A stretch of DNA of 64,000 bases, from the NCBI RefSeq assembly GCF_002214525.1, contig NZ_CP015104.1, forward strand, positions 1,302,001 through 1,366,000, written 5' to 3'. Source of the DNA: Thermococcus sp. P6. GTDB lineage: Archaea; Methanobacteriota_B; Thermococci; Thermococcales; Thermococcaceae. Numbering within the stretch: position 1 is the stretch's first letter; each line of letters starts with the position of its first letter. Position numbers and translations under genes: made by a program. Shown in pieces: positions 61,656-64,000 of the stretch. The notes beneath the pieces are model-generated. The model was not told the DNA's origin. It was given only the letters and a program-made list of their open reading frames with translations, and made no database searches.

Positions 61656-62294
61656 ATGACGCGCAAGCTCTACTACGAGGATGCCTACCTGAAGGAGGCA
61701 AAGGCAAAGGTCCTTGACGTGAGGGAGAACGCCCTACTCCTCGACAGGACGGTGTTCTACCCCACAGGCGGCGGCCAGCCTCACGACAGGGGATGGATAA
61801 ACGGGGTGGAGGTTATCGACGTTTACAAAGACGGGGACGACGTGTGGCATGTCCTTGCGGAGCCCGGAGGGTTCAGGAAGGGCGACGAGGTGGAGCTGAG
61901 GATAGACTGGGATTACCGCTACAGGCTCATGAGGATGCACTCCGCCCTGCACCTGCTCGATCACGTCCTGAACGTCGTCCTTCCCGGCGAATGGGAGCCC
62001 TACGGGAGTGGGATGAGTGCCGAGAAAGGAAGATACGACATCGTCTACCCGGAGAACGTAAACCGCTGGAAGGAGGAGATAGTGGAGACCTTCAACCGCC
62101 TCGTGGATGAAGGGGGCGAGATGAAGATATGGTGGGAAGGAGAGACCAGATACACCCAGATAAGGGACTTCGAGGTGATACCCTGCGGCGGAACGCACGT
62201 GAAGGACATAAGGGAGATAGGCCACCTGAAGAAGTTCAAGCGTTCCAGTCTCGGGAAGGGCAAGCAGAGGCTGGAGATCTGGCTCAGCGATTGA
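61656..62294 (+). CDS. alaX: alanyl-tRNA editing protein AlaX
   Basis: The 212-aa AlaX-M-type trans-editing enzyme hydrolyses Ser (and Gly) mischarged on tRNA-Ala. It has the glycine-rich motif FYPTGGGQPHDRG (about 32), zinc-site HSALH (about 95-99) and CGGTHVKD (Cys and His, about 180-187). Length equals AlaX-M of Pyrococcus. GGAGGTGAT precedes the ATG. It is convergent with trmG10. Confidence 0.93.
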   Translation: MTRKLYYEDAYLKEAKAKVLDVRENALLLDRTVFYPTGGGQPHDRGWINGVEVIDVYKDGDDVWHVLAEPGGFRKGDEVELRIDWDYRYRLMRMHSALHLLDHVLNVVLPGEWEPYGSGMSAEKGRYDIVYPENVNRWKEEIVETFNRLVDEGGEMKIWWEGETRYTQIRDFEVIPCGGTHVKDIREIGHLKKFKRSSLGKGKQRLEIWLSD

Positions 62295-62313
62295 AGCCCT
62301 TCCGATGTCCTTT

Positions 62314-63306
62314 TTACCTTTCGAAAACGTAGAAGTACCTCTCAAGGCTCTTGTGGACCCGCTGGTAATAGCGGGCGATGGGCTTTAAGTCCACCTCTCC
62401 CGCCTCTTCCATTGCCCGGAAGTCGGCCGGAAAGGCTATGGCAACCCTGCCCTCGGGCTTCAGGACGTCGTGGATGCTCCGGAGGACCTCCCTGTAGAGC
62501 TCGTTCCTCCTCCTTCCGGCCAGCGTTGCGGAGGTGCCGTAGGGCGGGTCCGTTGCCACCGCTTCAAAGCTCCTTCCGAAGAGCTCCTTAAGTTCCGTCG
62601 CATCTCCAAGTCTCAGCTCGTAGTCCTTTACGCCGTAGTGCCTCAGGTTCCTTTCGGCCCCTTCCACCATCTCCGGCCTTATGTCAACGCCATACACCTT
62701 CAGGCCGAGCAACGCTGCCTCGATCAGTATCCCGCCGGCGCCCATCATGGGATCGAGGAGCTCCCTCCTCGCTTTAGTCAGGTTCACCATGGCCCGGGAG
62801 ATCCTCGGATGGAGGGATATCGGCCTGAAAAAGGGCCTCCTGTGGGCCTTTCTATTCTCGAAGTCAGCTGGATCAAAGAAGCGGAGCATTACCCCGGCGT
62901 GGAGCCTTTCCCCGCAGTGGACCCTCACGACGGTGTCCGGCTTCGAGAGGTTCACGGGGAAGCCCATTGAGTGGATAACCGCGCCGAGCTTCCGCGGGAG
63001 GTCGAGTGTTCTATGCCTGCAGTTCGCCATGGTTTCCGTATCGACCTTGAAGGTCCCCCTGATCGGCCAGTCCACTTCTCTGGCCTTTTGGAGGAGCTCC
63101 TCAACGGAATCCGCCTCGATCAAGAGCCTTCCGTACTCGTGGGAAAGACCGAGCCTGTCGAGGAAGGGGAAGGCCTTCTCGTCCGCCTCTATCCTGAGCA
63201 GTAGGTAGTCCCTTCCGGTTATCCTTCCGCCCCCGAGCTCGAGCATTGCCCTTACTTCGTCCACCGCCATCTCCGGGAGGCTGCCGAGAATCCTGACGTA
63301 GAGCAT
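62314..63306 (-). CDS. trmG10: tRNA (guanine10-N2)-dimethyltransferase
   Basis: The 330-aa SAM-dependent enzyme modifies G10 in tRNA. An N-terminal THUMP domain (about 40-150; [35 protein letters not shown]) is followed by a Rossmann methyltransferase with [19 protein letters not shown] (about 182) and the catalytic DPPYGTSA (about 253). This matches the Pyrococcus Trm-G10 enzyme. The start is ATG 63306. Confidence 0.93.
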   Translation of the reverse strand: MLYVRILGSLPEMAVDEVRAMLELGGGRITGRDYLLLRIEADEKAFPFLDRLGLSHEYGRLLIEADSVEELLQKAREVDWPIRGTFKVDTETMANCRHRTLDLPRKLGAVIHSMGFPVNLSKPDTVVRVHCGERLHAGVMLRFFDPADFENRKAHRRPFFRPISLHPRISRAMVNLTKARRELLDPMMGAGGILIEAALLGLKVYGVDIRPEMVEGAERNLRHYGVKDYELRLGDATELKELFGRSFEAVATDPPYGTSATLAGRRRNELYREVLRSIHDVLKPEGRVAIAFPADFRAMEEAGEVDLKPIARYYQRVHKSLERYFYVFER

Positions 63307-63651
63307 GATCCGGGCTCTCCGGCGGGGTTTTTAAGGGTTTGGCCAAGGTTAGGACCTTCGAAAACCTTAATATTCAAAACTGAACTTTACCCATTTGACG
63401 ACCTGCAGTCTTCAAAAACCTTGAGGAATCCCCCTTCTGCGGGAGGAGGGGCGTGAGGCAAAGAAAGGGGAATCAAACCCCATATCGTTGCCGGGAGACT
63501 CTTGTGCGAGTCCAAAAATCAATTATTGAAAGCACGAGATTTTCTTTAAAATTACTTAAGACATTTAATTCCATCCTTGGGCCTTTTTGATATTCATCCT
63601 CAAAATCTTTTTGAAGGATCTGTTTCATCTTCAAAACCTTTATTCTCATAT
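63307..63651. other. 345-bp gap with AT-rich right half; no gene seen
   Basis: The left part includes TATA-like motifs for trmG10 (about 63325-63335). A hairpin-rich GC segment at 63421-63452 is described separately. From about 63510 rightward the DNA becomes AT-rich and leads into the partial methylase-like gene. Confidence 0.5.
63425..63452. repeat. GC-rich hairpin resembling an IS200/IS605-type element end
   Basis: GAATCCCCCTTCTGCGGGAG followed by GAGGGGCG can fold as CCCC/GGGG outside and CTTC-TGCG-GGAG inside. Similar GAATCCCCC...GGGGG hairpins mark the ends of IS200/IS605-family elements and their omega-RNAs. No transposase or TnpB frame is next to it, so this would be a relic at best. 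Confidence 0.25.
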
Positions 63652-64000
63652 TTACCCCCCAAGGGAGGTGTATATCGCTTTAACCCATGGATGCAGTTTT
63701 ATAAGCTGGAGGTTCTCATTAAGTTTTTTGTCCTTTTCAAGAGCATCAAACACCTTTTTTATATTTAGGAGTAGTTCTTCTCGTTCTTTTTCAGAAGTTT
63801 CAAGTAAGTTGTCTGGAAGATCTATGTCCTCAAGTTTATCCTCTACAAACTGTCTAATCGGGATTTTTATTACATCTCCAAGGTATAACTCATAAACAAG
63901 ACAGTCTATCAGGTTGTCAAAATAATCAATGATGTATTGGAGGTGCTTATCTTTTTTGGCAAAGTAATTCTGGTACTGTTTGAGGAAGAGCATGTATTTG
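63652..64000 (-). CDS. C-terminal part of a restriction-modification methylase-like protein (runs off the right edge)
   Basis: The frame is open to the window end; the visible 116 or so residues are the C-terminus. IDYFDNLIDCLVYELYLGD resembles the DxLVYELYGL segment near the end of many type I/II N6-adenine methylases and Eco57I-type fusion enzymes, followed by charged helices and a final IKLHPWVKAIYTSLGG. The DNA is clearly more AT-rich than the genome average in this window, which fits a horizontally acquired R-M system. The catalytic part is outside, so the assignment is tentative. Confidence 0.5.
   Translation of the reverse strand, partial: KYMLFLKQYQNYFAKKDKHLQYIIDYFDNLIDCLVYELYLGDVIKIPIRQFVEDKLEDIDLPDNLLETSEKEREELLLNIKKVFDALEKDKKLNENLQLIKLHPWVKAIYTSLGG

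Overview
This is a stretch of chromosome from a hyperthermophilic euryarchaeon of the order Thermococcales, most likely a Thermococcus. The evidence is the gene content: archaeal L7Ae/S28e/L24e next to Ndk and aIF5B, Alba, prefoldin alpha, GTP-type PEP carboxykinase, archaeal class I FBP aldolase, TmcA, AlaX, TrmG10, a Glt(Ph)-type aspartate transporter and a CGP-CTERM lipoprotein. The DNA is moderately GC-rich. Promoters are mostly BRE/TATA elements of the form CCTTTTTAAG or TTTATA. Very many starts follow the rule GGTGA + 5 nt + start codon, and I used that rule to choose starts; several therefore lie a few codons inside the longest reading frame.

Left part (1-16631): the start of an S9 peptidase diverges from tmcA. 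Then come two tandem NYN-domain proteins, a Na+/Ca2+ exchanger, an orphan thiamine-type binding protein, tRNA-Arg(TCT), AsnRS, a 551-bp gap with strong secondary-structure potential, a PUA/PP-loop/ferredoxin fusion with a membrane-anchored HTH regulator, and the translation cluster L7Ae-S28e-L24e-(inserted secreted protein)-Ndk-IF2. The IF2 gene carries no intein.

Middle (16795-34874): metabolic and housekeeping genes. These are a DHPS-like protein, a DapA-family aldolase, TatD, a ferritin-like/DUF835 fusion, an MBL hydrolase with DUF504, an M20 peptidase, two PhoU-RCK_C proteins beside a duplicated MgtE-type transporter, an Lhr helicase, a frameshifted MFS transporter, an Fe-ADH, MtnA, a THEP1 NTPase, a CBS protein, a membrane HTH regulator and Alba.

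Accessory and variable part (about 36400-42700): AT-rich spacers of about 480 and 460 bp flank PEPCK and a membrane-tethered Holliday-junction-resolvase-like nuclease. They are followed by a two-gene operon (330 aa + 545 aa) that I cannot assign; the larger product ends in a PD-(D/E)XK-like nuclease core. This operon is the best candidate for an undescribed system.

Right part (42725-64000): a neighbourhood of three NifX/dinitrogenase-cofactor-like proteins, two MinD ATPases with inserted ferredoxin domains, a radical SAM enzyme and a DUF134 regulator, with no nitrogenase genes. Four of its proteins share Gly/Arg-rich segments. After it come prefoldin alpha, a GalE-type epimerase, PurA, an alpha/beta hydrolase, biotinylated oxaloacetate decarboxylase alpha, FBP aldolase under a glycolytic TGM operator, biotin ligase, an aspartate transporter, a duplicated surface glycoprotein, AlaX and TrmG10. 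At the right edge AT-rich DNA carries the C-terminal end of what looks like a restriction-modification methylase.

Functional links: PEPCK and OadA both consume oxaloacetate; biotin ligase would biotinylate OadA; PurA and PurB together make AMP from IMP. No CRISPR array, rRNA or complete insertion sequence was seen.
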